From Streptomyces flavochromogenes (lineage in GTDB: Bacteria > Actinomycetota > Actinomycetes > Streptomycetales > Streptomycetaceae): a DNA stretch of 64,000 nucleotides. Both the position numbers and the translations under genes were made by a program. Under the pieces are notes generated by a model. The model did not search any database, was not told the DNA's origin, and worked only from the letters and a program-made list of their open reading frames with translations. Location: positions 56,212-120,211 of the forward strand of contig NZ_JNZO01000020.1 of assembly GCF_000717595.1 (NCBI RefSeq), read 5' to 3'. Below, piece after piece: positions 53,826-61,701 of the stretch (the first letter of the stretch is position 1; the number at the start of each line of letters is the position of its first letter).

Positions 53826-54515
53826 ATGTCGACCGCACGCGCGCGCATCCTGGAAGCCACCGAGGAACTCCTCGCCACGAAAGACGCGCCGGCGATCTCG
53901 ACCCGGGCCATCTGCGACCGGGCGAAGGTCGGCATGCCCGAGATCTACCGGCAGTTCGGCGACAAGCAGGGCCTGCTCACCGCGGTCGCCGACATCGGCT
54001 TCGAGCGCTTCCTCGCCGAGAAGCGCAAGAACCCGCTCACCGACGATCCGGTGGCCGACCTGAAGACGGCCTGGGACAGCCACGTCGCCTTCGCGCTCCG
54101 CAACCCGCACCTCTACCGGCTCATGTTCTCGCCGGCCGGCGACGCCAAGCCGGGGGCCGTCAAGGAGGCTCAGGCGATCCTCCTGAAGGCGGTGGAGCGC
54201 TGCCGTGACGCCGGGCGGCTGCGGACGGCCCCGGAGCTCGCGGGGCGCTCGATCCTCTCCGCCAACGTGGGCGTGTGCATGATGGCGCTGTCGTTCCCCG
54301 ACCTGTTCGGCGACTCCGACACCTCCCCGGCGGTACGGGACGCGGTGATCGGGAAGGTCACCGGCGACGAGCGCGAGGACAGCCGGATCGGCACGGCGAC
54401 CGTCCTCGCCCAGGCCCTGGTCGGCACCCTCACGGGAACGGCCACCCCGAGCGGCGCCGCCCTCGACCGGCTGGCCGACGCACTGCTTCCGCCGGCGCCG
54501 CCCTCGGAGACGTGA
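53826..54515 (+). CDS. TetR-family regulator
   Basis: A 229-residue repressor. The N-terminal helix-turn-helix is ARILEATEELL...ISTRAICDRAKVGMPEIYRQFGDKQGLLTAV (about 5-50). A ligand-binding domain follows with NPHLYRLMFSPAGD. An in-frame ATG at 53802 is an alternative start directly next to the operator; neither start has a well-spaced ribosome site. It probably represses itself and the MBL/hydrolase operon through the palindrome at 53776. Confidence 0.9.
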   Translation: MSTARARILEATEELLATKDAPAISTRAICDRAKVGMPEIYRQFGDKQGLLTAVADIGFERFLAEKRKNPLTDDPVADLKTAWDSHVAFALRNPHLYRLMFSPAGDAKPGAVKEAQAILLKAVERCRDAGRLRTAPELAGRSILSANVGVCMMALSFPDLFGDSDTSPAVRDAVIGKVTGDEREDSRIGTATVLAQALVGTLTGTATPSGAALDRLADALLPPAPPSET

Positions 54516-54560
54516 GCGGCCGGCCCCCTCGGAGCGTTCCCGCAGGTCCCGCCCTCGGAG
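54501..54560. repeat. Short direct repeat at the TetR 3' end
   Basis: CCCTCGGAG occurs at 54501, 54526 and 54552 (25-26 bp apart). The first and last copies extend to GCCCTCGGAGACGT. The first copy covers the end of the TetR coding region. Confidence 0.6.
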
Positions 54561-54654
54561 ACGTAACCGCCGGTCGACTGCCGCCGCAAAGTTCCGGCCA
54601 CGGCTCTCCACCGGCCTACGCTCGCAACTCCCATACCAGGAGGAGGAGTACGCC

Positions 54655-54909
54655 ATGGAGAACCCGACTCGTAAGGTGGCCGCGGCCGGAGCCGCCGCAC
54701 TGCTGGCCGCGGGACTCGTCGTCGCCGGTGCCGGTGCGGCGAGCGCGTCGGAGAGCGGCCCGGCCGAGCGCATCACCTCGGCCGCCCAGCTCAAGGACAG
54801 CATCCGACTCGCCGTCGCCCAGGAGGAGCAGGCCGGGGAGCAGGGACTGAGCCAGAGCGTCGGCGGCCGGGTGACGAAGGTCGCCGGCACCCAGTCCGGC
54901 ACCTGCTGA
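54655..54909 (+). CDS. Small secreted peptide with C-terminal cysteine
   Basis: An 84-residue protein. An AGGAGGAGGAG site precedes the ATG. A basic start (NPTRK) and a hydrophobic Ala-rich core with cleavage after SASA (about residue 31) form a signal peptide. The mature part is about 50 residues, helical and acidic, and ends SVGGRVTKVAGTQSGTC with its only Cys as the last residue. No family is recognised. It lies 7 bp before a Cys-rich protein gene and is likely cotranscribed with it. Confidence 0.7.
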   Translation: MENPTRKVAAAGAAALLAAGLVVAGAGAASASESGPAERITSAAQLKDSIRLAVAQEEQAGEQGLSQSVGGRVTKVAGTQSGTC

Positions 54910-54916
54910 GGCCGAG

Positions 54917-55390
54917 GTGACCACCGTGGGCGAGGACGGCTCCTCGCAGACCTGGTGCCCCAGCGGAGAGGCGCACGCGCCGGAGTCCGTCGTCCTGGGC
55001 GTACGGTCCGGGCAGGACGGGCGTGTGGTGTACCTGGCCGATCCGGTACCGGCGGCCGATGTGCTCGGCGAGGTGCCGCAGGGCGTCGAGCCGCGCCGCG
55101 TCCTGCGGTTCGCGTCGCACTGCGTCAGCGACTGCGTCAACCGCAGGGGCGGCGACTGCACGCTCGTCGAGCGGGTGCTCTCCCGGCCCGCCGCCCAGGA
55201 GGACGGCCCCGTCCCTCGGTGTCACCTCAGGGCGCGGTGCCAGTGGTGGAAGCAGACCGGGGTCGCCGCGTGCGCGCGCTGCCCCGCGGTCTCGACCCGC
55301 CATCACGCCGGCGACGTGCTGGCCGATCTGGTGGCCGATCCGGCCACGACGCAGGAGCAGCTCGACGAGTGGATCGCGGTGGCCGGCTGA
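54917..55390 (+). CDS. Cys-rich hypothetical protein
   Basis: A 157-residue soluble protein with about eight cysteines: WCPSG, SHCVSDCVNRRGGDC, PRCHLRARCQWW and VAACARCPAVS. This pattern suggests a metal or Fe-S site. Homologues are, as I recall, vaguely labelled nitrogen fixation proteins without evidence. The start is uncertain: GTG 54917 or GTG 54926, the latter with GAGG 8 bp upstream. A strong terminator follows. Confidence 0.7.
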   Translation: MTTVGEDGSSQTWCPSGEAHAPESVVLGVRSGQDGRVVYLADPVPAADVLGEVPQGVEPRRVLRFASHCVSDCVNRRGGDCTLVERVLSRPAAQEDGPVPRCHLRARCQWWKQTGVAACARCPAVSTRHHAGDVLADLVADPATTQEQLDEWIAVAG

Positions 55391-55424
55391 TCTCCGGCCG
55401 TCCGGTCACCGACTGTCGGGTGAT

Positions 55425-55467
55425 ACGCGGAAGGTCCCCGGACGATCTGTCCGGGGACCTTCCGCGT
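55425..55467. terminator. Perfect 19-bp bidirectional terminator
   Basis: Arms ACGCGGAAGGTCCCCGGAC and the complement pair perfectly around a GATCT loop. The hairpin lies between the convergent Cys-rich and PPTase genes. Confidence 0.92.
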
Positions 55468-55498
55468 GTGCCGAGGCCGAAGCCCCTCACTCACCGAC

Positions 55499-56299
55499 TC
55501 ACTCACGACGGGGCGGGTCTCCCCTGATGTCGCGCTCCGACAGGCGGTTCACCCGGGGCGACGGAGTGGTCAGTTCGCCGTGGACGGCCACCGCCGCCGC
55601 GTAACCGCGGTCGACGGGGATGTCGAGCAGGGTCCAGCCCGCCGGCGGCAGCGTTCCGTCGGGGCTGCCCGAGCCCACGTAGTCGGCCGCCGGGTCACGG
55701 CCCAGACCGGTGCCGAGCCCCTTCAGATAGGCCTCCTTGCGGGTCCACAGCCGGGCCAGCGCCCTGGGGCGGCGCGGGGGCGGCAGCGCCTCGATCTCGC
55801 GCTGTTCGGCGGGGTGCAGCATGGCGGCGAGTTCCGCGGCGCCGCCCGGGTCCGCGACCAGGTCGACGTCCACGCCGATGGGCGCCACCGCCGTCCCGAC
55901 GAGGACCAGGTCCCCGCGGTGGGAGAGCGAGAAGTGCAGCCCGCGCGAGGCGCCCAGGACGGTCGGCCGCCCGTGCGGACCACCGCAGCAGGGGCAGGTC
56001 TCACGGCCGTAGCGGATGTCCTGCGGCAGCGTGTCGAGGTACGTGCCGAGCAGCCGGCGCAGCGCCAGATGGGCGGCGGTGAAGCGGACCCGGTCCTCCG
56101 CGTGCGCCAGACCCGCGGCGCGCTGCCGCTCGGTGGCGTCCAGGACACCGGCGTCGAGGCCGGTGCCCCGGGCGTCGGAGACCCTGAGCAGCCACAGGTC
56201 CAGGGAGCCTGGTCGTGGCAGGGCGCGCGGAGGTGGCAGGGGGGCGAGCAGCAGGGTGCCGCTCGCGGAACTCCGGGGACCGCTTCTGGGATCACTCAC
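55499..56299 (-). CDS. Sfp-type 4'-phosphopantetheinyl transferase
   Basis: A 266-residue enzyme that attaches phosphopantetheine to carrier-protein serines. The magnesium/CoA motifs are IGVDVDLV and WTRKEAYLKGLGTGL, and HFSLSHRGDLVLVG precedes them. The GTG at 56299 follows AGGAGG by 7 bp. It is the last gene of the leftward operon and would activate the peptide synthetase encoded at the right edge. Confidence 0.93.
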   Translation of the reverse strand: MSDPRSGPRSSASGTLLLAPLPPPRALPRPGSLDLWLLRVSDARGTGLDAGVLDATERQRAAGLAHAEDRVRFTAAHLALRRLLGTYLDTLPQDIRYGRETCPCCGGPHGRPTVLGASRGLHFSLSHRGDLVLVGTAVAPIGVDVDLVADPGGAAELAAMLHPAEQREIEALPPPRRPRALARLWTRKEAYLKGLGTGLGRDPAADYVGSGSPDGTLPPAGWTLLDIPVDRGYAAAVAVHGELTTPSPRVNRLSERDIRGDPPRRE

Positions 56300-56354
56300 G
56301 GGACCCCTCCTGTTCGATGACGGATGCGCGGACGCGGGTGGCCGTCGGGACGGA

Positions 56355-57743
56355 TCAGCCTTGTTCGGGAACGGCGTACCGGAGGGCCCGCCGGTCGGCC
56401 GGATCGGGTGAATCCGACGGCTCGGGTGAATCTCCCGGCGCGGCCGGCTCCGCCCGCTCGGCCGGCGGCTGGGCCGGGGGCCGGGCGGGTGGGTGGGTCG
56501 GCGGTTCGGTGGGCAGGTCCCTGCGGGCTCGCAGGGGGCCGGCGAGCAGCAGTGCGGAGCTGACCGCGAGACCGGCGGTGAGCAGCCACAGCGCGGGCCG
56601 CAGTCCGAGCACACCGCCGAGCACACCGCCGAGCAGCGAACCCACGGGAATCGCCCCGAAGTTGGCGACGGAGACGCTCGCGGTGATCCGGCCGAGCAGC
56701 TGCGGCGGGCAGTACTGCTGGCGGAACGCGCCCTGGATGACGTTGGCGGACACGACGCCCAGGGCGAGCACGGCACCGCCGACGGGCAACAGGACGACCC
56801 GCCAGCCCGGTTCGGCCAGCGGGATGAGCAGCCCGAACGGGGCCGTGGCGAACTTGCAGAGCAGCATGCCGCGGGCGGTGCCGAAGCGGCGTGCCATGGG
56901 CGTGGCGACGACGGCCCCGAGCAGTCCGCCCACGCTGCTGCCGGCCAGCAGCCAGCCCACCGCGGCCTCGCCGACGTGGAGTTCCCGGACGAGGAACACG
57001 GTGAGGATGGCCTGGTAGCCGGTGAGCAGCAGGTTGGTGACGGTGCCGTACGTGGTCAGGACGCGCAGGTACGGGTCGCGCACGGTGTGCCGCAGGCCCT
57101 CCGCGACCTCCTTGCGCAGGGCCTGGGGCCGTTCGGGTCGCTCCGGCGCCGGTTCCTTCCCTCGGATGCCGAGCAGGCACAGGGTGGAGACCAGGAAGGT
57201 CGCGGCGTCGGCGAGGAGTCCGTTGACGGCCCCGAACGCGCCGGCGAGGACACCGCCGCCGCCGAGCCCGGCGAGCTGCGCGGCCGATTCGCTGCCCTGG
57301 AGCTTGGCGTTGGCCTCGGTGAGGTGCTCTCGGGGGACGACGAACGGCACGTACACCCGGTAGGCGATGGAGAAGAAGACGTTCGCGACCCCGGTGAGCA
57401 GGGAGACCACGACCAGCTGCGTCATGGTCAGCGCATCGAGCCAGGCGGCGGCCGGCACGCTGAGCAGGAGCAGCAGGGAGCCCACGTTGCAGACCACCAT
57501 CAGCGGGCGGCGCGGCAGCCGGTCCACCCAGGCACCCGCGGGCAGCCCGAGGAGGAGCCAGGGCAGCCAGGCGGCCGCGGCCAGGGCGCTCACCCAGAAG
57601 GTGCTCGCGTCCAGGGTGACCACGGCCACCAGCGGCATGGCGACACCGGTGATGTTGCTGCCGAAACGGCTGGTGGTCTCCCCCGCCCACAGGAGCCGGA
57701 AGTCGCGCTGCCGCAGCAGCCCGTCCCGGCGCCGCGCGTTCAT
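56355..57743 (-). CDS. MFS exporter
   Basis: A 462-residue protein with about 12 membrane segments. DFRLLWAGETTSRFGSNITGVAMPLVAV and AGAWVDRLPRRPLMV are typical of DHA3/enterobactin-exporter-like MFS proteins. The last 60 residues are Pro/Ala/Glu-rich. The ATG overlaps the lyase stop by 4 bp. It probably exports the peptide product made by this cluster. Confidence 0.9.
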   Translation of the reverse strand: MNARRRDGLLRQRDFRLLWAGETTSRFGSNITGVAMPLVAVVTLDASTFWVSALAAAAWLPWLLLGLPAGAWVDRLPRRPLMVVCNVGSLLLLLSVPAAAWLDALTMTQLVVVSLLTGVANVFFSIAYRVYVPFVVPREHLTEANAKLQGSESAAQLAGLGGGGVLAGAFGAVNGLLADAATFLVSTLCLLGIRGKEPAPERPERPQALRKEVAEGLRHTVRDPYLRVLTTYGTVTNLLLTGYQAILTVFLVRELHVGEAAVGWLLAGSSVGGLLGAVVATPMARRFGTARGMLLCKFATAPFGLLIPLAEPGWRVVLLPVGGAVLALGVVSANVIQGAFRQQYCPPQLLGRITASVSVANFGAIPVGSLLGGVLGGVLGLRPALWLLTAGLAVSSALLLAGPLRARRDLPTEPPTHPPARPPAQPPAERAEPAAPGDSPEPSDSPDPADRRALRYAVPEQG

Positions 57744-59311
57744 CGGGCGGCCACCACCCGGGCGGCGGCCTCCTCGGGCGGCACGTCGTCGGACGAGACG
57801 GCCACCACCTTGGCGGCCTCCGCCGACAGGCGCTCGGCGGCGTCGGCCCAGCGAGCGCGGCGGGCCGCCGACTCGGCGGTGAGGGCGACGAGTTCGGCCC
57901 GCGCACGGGCCAGGGCCTCGTCCGGTCCGGTGCCGCCGGGGCCACCGCCGTGGGCGCAGGCGGCGGCCACGGTCTCCGGGTCGAGCCAGTCGGCCGGGTA
58001 TCCGGCGGCGGCCGCGGCCACGTCGGGCTGGGCACGGGCCGCCTCGGACAGCGGCGTACCGCTGTCGAGGGCGCCGAGGACGGTCTCCCCGACCAGGTGG
58101 TGGGCGGTGCGGAAGGGGATGCCGTCGACGACGAGGCGTTCGGCGAGGTAGGTCGCCGAGGTGAAGCCCTCCCGGGCGCGGTCCCGCATCCGTTCGCGGT
58201 CGGGTTCCGCTCCGTCGACGACGAGCCGGAGCAGGGTCACCGCCTGGGTGGTGTCGGCGAGACCGGGCCACAGATGGCGGGCGGCCTCGGTGCCGACGGC
58301 GATGGCGTTGGTGTAGCCGGCGGTGGACATGGCCGCCGCGGCGCCGGTGAACCCGGCGAGGGCGGCGGTCGAGCGGCCCTGGATGTGTTCGAGCAGGAAG
58401 GGGTTGCGCTTCTGCGGCATCATCGAGCTGGAGCCGACCAGGTCGTCGGCCATCCGGAGCAGCCCGAACTCCTCCGTCGTCCACCAGGTCAGGTCGCGGG
58501 CCACCCGGGCCATGAGGACGCCGAGGACGGCGGCGGCGGAGAGCATGCGCAGCACGAAGTCGCGGGAGGCGACCGCGTCGACCGAGTTGGGCACGGCGGC
58601 GGTGAAGCCGAGGAGGTCCGCGGTGCGGGCCGGGTCCACCGGCACGGAGGTCCCTCCGACGGCCCCCGCGCCGAGCGGGTTGACGTCGATCTCCCGCCCC
58701 GCGTCGAGCAGTCCGGCGAGCGAGCGCAGCACGCCGCCCGCGACCCCGGTCAGATAGTGGCCGTAGCTGATGGGCACGGCGGGCTGGCCGTGGGTGTACG
58801 CGGGCATGGTGACGTCGCGGTGGGCCTCCCCCTTGTCGAGCAGGACCCGCGCCAGCTCGGCCACTTCGTCCAGGAGCTGTCCGTAGGGGCCCCGGACCTT
58901 GAGTCGTACGGTGGTGGCGTTGAGGTCGTTGCGGGAGCGCCCGGTGTGCAGCACCCCGCCTGTCTCCTGCCCGAGCCGGTCGACGAGCCAGCCCTCGTAG
59001 GCCAGGTACAGGCCGCGCGGCATGGGCCGGGCCCGTACGGGGGCGAAGTCCTCGGCGCGCAGGGCGTCGACGGTGTCGAGGAGGGCCGCGGCGCGGCGCG
59101 CGTCGACGATGCCGCGCTCGGCGAGCATCACGAGATGGGCCCGGTCGACCTCGCTGATCAGTCGCAGTTCGTCGCCCACGGGGTCGCCGTCGTCGGTGCG
59201 GTACTGGTCGTAGACGATGCGATGGGCGCGCGGGTCGAGCCCGGTGCGGAGCCGGCCGGTGTGGACGCCTGCCTCGTGCGTGCCGCTCGTCCCGGTGACG
59301 CTGTCGCTCAT
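57740..59311 (-). CDS. Argininosuccinate-lyase-like enzyme
   Basis: A 523-residue member of the fumarase/aspartase superfamily. GGVLHTGRSRNDLNATTVRL, AYTHGQPAVPISYGHYL and the signature SSSMMPQKRNP are all present. The superfamily eliminates fumarate from N- or O-linked succinyl groups. In this operon it is unlikely to serve arginine synthesis; release of fumarate from an aspartate-derived adduct is the likely job. Start and stop both overlap neighbours by 4 bp. Confidence 0.88.
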   Translation of the reverse strand: MSDSVTGTSGTHEAGVHTGRLRTGLDPRAHRIVYDQYRTDDGDPVGDELRLISEVDRAHLVMLAERGIVDARRAAALLDTVDALRAEDFAPVRARPMPRGLYLAYEGWLVDRLGQETGGVLHTGRSRNDLNATTVRLKVRGPYGQLLDEVAELARVLLDKGEAHRDVTMPAYTHGQPAVPISYGHYLTGVAGGVLRSLAGLLDAGREIDVNPLGAGAVGGTSVPVDPARTADLLGFTAAVPNSVDAVASRDFVLRMLSAAAVLGVLMARVARDLTWWTTEEFGLLRMADDLVGSSSMMPQKRNPFLLEHIQGRSTAALAGFTGAAAAMSTAGYTNAIAVGTEAARHLWPGLADTTQAVTLLRLVVDGAEPDRERMRDRAREGFTSATYLAERLVVDGIPFRTAHHLVGETVLGALDSGTPLSEAARAQPDVAAAAAGYPADWLDPETVAAACAHGGGPGGTGPDEALARARAELVALTAESAARRARWADAAERLSAEAAKVVAVSSDDVPPEEAAARVVAAR

Positions 59312-60579
59312 ACCGGCACCGCCTCCCTCACCGGCACGCCTGCCGTCGCCGGCGTCAGCGCCGTGGCGAGTCCCAGCGTGAGCGCGGTCTCGGCCGCCTC
59401 GGCCGACTCCCGCGGAGCCGTACCGGCCGCGATCACATGGCCCACCCGTCCGCGGAAGTCCTCGGCCGGTACGACCGTGGTTCCGGCCGGGCGGTAGAGG
59501 GCGGTGTCGACGACACCGGGCACGGCGCGGGCCGCCGCCTCGGCGGCGGCGACGTCCGCGAGGACGCTCTCGGCTCCGGCCGTCAGGAAGCGGATGGAGG
59601 CCGCGCCCGCGGCGTCCGGCGTACCGGTGAGGTCGACGGGCTCGCCGAGTGCGGCCCGCACCTGGCAGCCGACCAGATCGATGCCGCGTGCCCGCCTCAC
59701 GAGCTCCGGGATCATGCCGCCGGCCAGCCGCGGGTTGACCTCGATGACGCGGGCGACGTCCCCGTCGAGCCGGAGCTCGACATGGGCCGCGCCCCAGCCC
59801 AGGCCGAGGGCCTCGACGGCGCGTACGGCCGTGTCGGCGAGCGCGGCGGCCTGCGCGGCGGTCAGCACTGCGGGCACGTCGTGCCCCGTCTCGACGAACA
59901 CCGGGGGCGCGCCGACGTGTTTGGCGACCGTGACGACGGCCTCCTCGCCGAAGACCTCCACCGAGAACTCGCGCCCGGTCAGGTACTGCTCGACGAGGAT
60001 CACACCCGGGGTGCGCAGACCGCGCTCGTTGACGGTGGCGGCCAGCAGGCCCTTCGCGTGGTCGGCCACCTCGTCGCGGTCGCGGCACAGGCGTACGCCC
60101 AGGCTCCCCGACCCCTGCACCGGTTTGACGACGACCGGGCCGCCGACCCACTGGGCGGCGGCGATCGCCTCGGCGACGTCGCCGGCCACCGAGAAGCGGG
60201 GCACGGGCACCCCGGCCCCGGCCAGGGCGCGGCGCTGCGCGGCCTTGTCGCGGCAGGCGCGGACGGCGTCGGCGGACGGGCCGGGAAGCCCGAGGCGCGC
60301 GGCGAGTCCGGCGGCCGTGGCGACGTAGTACTCGGAGCTGGAGAGCACCCCGGCGACCGGCGCGGCGGCGGCGAGGCCGGTCACGGCGGCCCACAGGGCG
60401 TCGTCGTCCGCGGTGTCCACGACGACGGTGCGCAGGCCGTCCTCGGCGGCGTACGGGTAGCGGGCGGGATCGGCGCTCAGCAGGACGGGCACGACTCCGA
60501 GATCGCGGGCCCGGGCGGCGAACTGGCGCCCCGTGCCGGTGGTGTTGGACTCGACGAGGAGCAGCAGCGGGGTGGTCAC
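59308..60579 (-). CDS. ATP-grasp ligase
   Basis: A 423-residue protein. A Rossmann-like N-terminal domain (LLLLVESNTTGTGRQFAARA) precedes the ATP-grasp core VVVKPVQGSGSLGVRLC, LVEQYLTGREFSVEVF and RVIEVNPRLAGGMIP. It joins a carboxylate to an amine through an acyl phosphate. Substrates could be two amino acids, or an acid and aspartate. Overlaps with both neighbours (GTGA and ATGA) show one operon. Confidence 0.88.
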   Translation of the reverse strand: MTTPLLLLVESNTTGTGRQFAARARDLGVVPVLLSADPARYPYAAEDGLRTVVVDTADDDALWAAVTGLAAAAPVAGVLSSSEYYVATAAGLAARLGLPGPSADAVRACRDKAAQRRALAGAGVPVPRFSVAGDVAEAIAAAQWVGGPVVVKPVQGSGSLGVRLCRDRDEVADHAKGLLAATVNERGLRTPGVILVEQYLTGREFSVEVFGEEAVVTVAKHVGAPPVFVETGHDVPAVLTAAQAAALADTAVRAVEALGLGWGAAHVELRLDGDVARVIEVNPRLAGGMIPELVRRARGIDLVGCQVRAALGEPVDLTGTPDAAGAASIRFLTAGAESVLADVAAAEAAARAVPGVVDTALYRPAGTTVVPAEDFRGRVGHVIAAGTAPRESAEAAETALTLGLATALTPATAGVPVREAVPV

Positions 60580-61700
60580 GACCGGACCTCCGGCGTCGTC
60601 GGGCCGCCGAGGCCGTGGGCCTCCTGGGTCATCACGTCGCCGAGGTCGTGGACCTCCGGCGTCATCACGTCGCCGAAGCCCCGGCGGGCCCACACCAGCC
60701 GGGTCCACGAGGACGGGGCGTCCAGCGGGTGGTCGACGGTGACCGGGCCGCCGGGGGCCGGTGCCGGCTCGATGCCCTGCTCGCGCAGCCACTCGGCGTG
60801 GTAGACGGTGGACTGGTAGCGGTAGCCCTCGTCGGGCAGCACCATGACGACCTTGCTGTCCGGGTTGTGCGCGGCCCACCAGGAGGCGACCTGGAAGGAG
60901 GCGCCGCTGGTGGGGCCCATGAACAGCCCGTGGTTGCGGAAGAGTTCGTGAGTGGCGTGGAAGGCCTCGGGGGCGGTGACCCAGTGCACCTCGTCGTAGG
61001 CGCTGTGGCGCACGTTGCCCGGGTGGATGCTGCTGCCGAGGCCGCGCAGGGTGCGCGGTCCGTCGGGCGAGCCGAAGATGATCGAGCCGTGGGTGTCCAC
61101 CCCGACGAGGTGCAGCGCCGGGTCGGCGGGGCGCAGGGCGGCGGCGAGGCCGCCGGTGGAGCCGCCGGAACCGACCGGGCCCACCAGGCAGTCCACGGAG
61201 CCGACGGTCTCCCCGATCAGGTCGGCGACCACGGCGTAGGCGCCGGGGTTGTCGGGGTTGTCGTACTGGCCGGGCACGAAGCTGTCGGGGTGGAGCCGGC
61301 GCAGTTCCTCGACGCGGGCGAGGCGGGCGCCCTGGATGCCGCCGCTCTGCCCGGCGTACTCGACGATCTCGACGGTGGCGCCCAGCATCTCCAGCCGGTT
61401 GCGCAGGTCGCGGTCGATGGCGGAGTCGCCGACGATGGTCAGGTCGTAGCCGCGCAGCCGGCACACCATCGCCAGGCCGAGCGCGAAGGTGCCGGAGGAG
61501 GTCTCGATGACCCGGCTGCCGGGCCGCAGCAGCCCGGCGGCCTCGGCACGGTCGATGATGAAGCGCGCCGGCAGCAGCTTCATGAGGCTGAACGCGGCCG
61601 CGTAGAGGTTGTCGGTCACCTGGATGATGCGGGGCAGTTCGGTGGCGTCCACCACCGAGTCGTGCAGCCTGCCGACGCCCGCGATCGTGGTCGTAGTCAT
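60576..61700 (-). CDS. Cysteine-synthase-like PLP enzyme (beta-replacement type)
   Basis: A 374-residue fold-type II PLP enzyme. Lys41 in LMKLLPARFIIDRAE is the likely PLP lysine. IETSSGTFALGLA replaces the usual SGNTG substrate loop. VGPVGSGGSTGGLAAAL binds phosphate and VMVLPDEGYRYQST is near the end. It resembles SbnA-like enzymes that replace the beta-phosphate or hydroxyl with an amine donor. The ATG at 61700 lies one base after the kinase stop with GGGTGA 5 bp upstream. The C-terminus carries 11-residue repeats absent from other family members I know. Confidence 0.87.
   Translation of the reverse strand: MTTTTIAGVGRLHDSVVDATELPRIIQVTDNLYAAAFSLMKLLPARFIIDRAEAAGLLRPGSRVIETSSGTFALGLAMVCRLRGYDLTIVGDSAIDRDLRNRLEMLGATVEIVEYAGQSGGIQGARLARVEELRRLHPDSFVPGQYDNPDNPGAYAVVADLIGETVGSVDCLVGPVGSGGSTGGLAAALRPADPALHLVGVDTHGSIIFGSPDGPRTLRGLGSSIHPGNVRHSAYDEVHWVTAPEAFHATHELFRNHGLFMGPTSGASFQVASWWAAHNPDSKVVMVLPDEGYRYQSTVYHAEWLREQGIEPAPAPGGPVTVDHPLDAPSSWTRLVWARRGFGDVMTPEVHDLGDVMTQEAHGLGGPTTPEVRS
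60585..60683. repeat. 33-bp in-frame repeat at the 3' end of the PLP gene
   Basis: Three 33-bp units start at 60585, 60618 and 60651 and code for DVMTPEVHDLG, DVMTQEAHGLG and GPTTPEVRS at the C-terminus of the PLP enzyme. Confidence 0.8.
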
Positions 61701-61701
61701 G

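Noticed and set aside
57740..59311. Housekeeping argH
   Set aside because: It is embedded in a tightly overlapping peptide-cluster operon without other arginine genes.
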